NCBI GenBank assembly: GCA_030039935.1 | Contig: JASHUQ010000022.1 | Coordinates: 1-5,681 of the forward strand | Reading direction: 5' to 3' | Length of the DNA: 5,681 nucleotides | Source: Microcaldota archaeon | GTDB lineage: Archaea > Micrarchaeota > Micrarchaeia > Micrarchaeales > Micrarchaeaceae | Shown here: positions 5,402-5,681 of the stretch, piece by piece | How the letters are laid out: every line of letters starts with the position of its first letter | Position numbering within the stretch: the stretch's first letter is position 1 | Program-made: the position numbers and the translations under genes | The notes under the pieces: model-generated | The model's database searches: none | What the model saw: the letters and a program-made list of their open reading frames with translations, nothing else | What the model was told of the DNA's origin: nothing

Positions 5402-5681
5402 ATGAAAGAGGTATTGGCATATATAATGATCGGGGCTTTGCTTTCAGTTGTCATGATACATGCAGCAAATGCAGGATATGTAAAAGTGGTAGAGCCGTAC
5501 AACATAACTCTCAACAACAACGATACCATATACCTTGGTAACGACGGGCCGGGCCAGACATTTTTTGTTAATATATCTGCACAGACAGACTATGCAAACG
5601 GAACGCAGATAAACCTTGGCTGGAACGAGTTTGTGATATCCGGGCTTCCGCAGGACTGGGTTGCAGAGAACTCCCCACTTT
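5402..5681 (+). CDS. Secreted surface protein, N-terminal part (runs off the window)
   Basis: The first 93 codons are visible and still open at the window end. Residues 1-24 form a Sec-type signal peptide: short basic start (MKEV), hydrophobic core (LAYIMIGALLSVVMI) and an A22-N23-A24 site just before GYVKVVEPY, so the mature protein probably starts at G25. The visible mature part is beta-rich, has four sequons (N34, N40, N57, N66) and a GPGQT turn followed by a FFVNI strand, then WNEF...SGLPQDW. This looks like an Ig-like or similar beta-sandwich module of an envelope protein, but I cannot name the family. There is no cysteine in the visible part. It has its own TATA box and ribosome binding site, so it is likely a separate transcription unit, though it continues the surface-protein theme of the neighbourhood. 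The in-frame ATG at 5399 would add one Met only. Confidence 0.85.
   Translation, partial: MKEVLAYIMIGALLSVVMIHAANAGYVKVVEPYNITLNNNDTIYLGNDGPGQTFFVNISAQTDYANGTQINLGWNEFVISGLPQDWVAENSPL

Overview
The window looks archaeal and most resembles a DPANN-type genome; Micrarchaeota/ARMAN-like is my best guess, from protein style rather than any marker gene. The reasons are: AT-rich TATA-like boxes about 34-36 nt upstream of several start codons; a GGTGA ribosome binding site; heavy use of ATA (Ile) and AGG/AGA (Arg); surface proteins full of N-X-S/T sequons with Ser/Thr-rich linkers; and a small membrane protein with the 'QSAM-acidic-aromatic' class III signal (type IV pilin-like) segment followed by a 'LGIFNP...C...SC' region, a combination I associate with DPANN archaea. 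No rRNA, tRNA, CRISPR array or mobile element is visible.

Layout. Positions 1-52 (minus) may hold the first 17 codons of a divergent gene that leaves the window. An AT-rich TATA-like element (81-92) and a perfect 12-bp palindrome (110-121) lie between it and a large soluble hybrid-sensor histidine kinase gene (159-2405, plus): GAF-like, three PAS-like domains, HisKA and HATPase, with all catalytic boxes intact. Convergent to it, with stop codons overlapping by 6 bp, is a minus-strand gene (2400-3434) for a single-pass, heavily sequon-decorated surface protein with a histidine-rich cytoplasmic tail. A 133-bp divergent promoter region (3435-3567) separates this gene from a response regulator gene (3568-4788, plus) with an unusual order: N-terminal winged helix, REC, then a degenerate GGDEF-like domain. 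Its 3' end overlaps the type IV pilin-like gene (4763-5344). After a clear TATA box (5361-5370) comes the start of a secreted protein gene with a Sec signal peptide (5402 to the window end).

How the genes may work together (inference). The kinase and the regulator are the only two-component proteins here and both appear cytoplasmic, so they probably form a phosphorelay even though a surface-protein gene on the opposite strand separates them. All three other well-supported genes encode exported or membrane-anchored surface proteins, and one is translationally overlapped with the regulator. The simplest reading is a cytoplasmic sensory pathway linked to a cell-surface/pilus-like programme. The most unusual component is the regulator, which joins a DNA-binding-type domain, a phosphoreceiver and a substrate-site-deficient GGDEF-like domain in one polypeptide.
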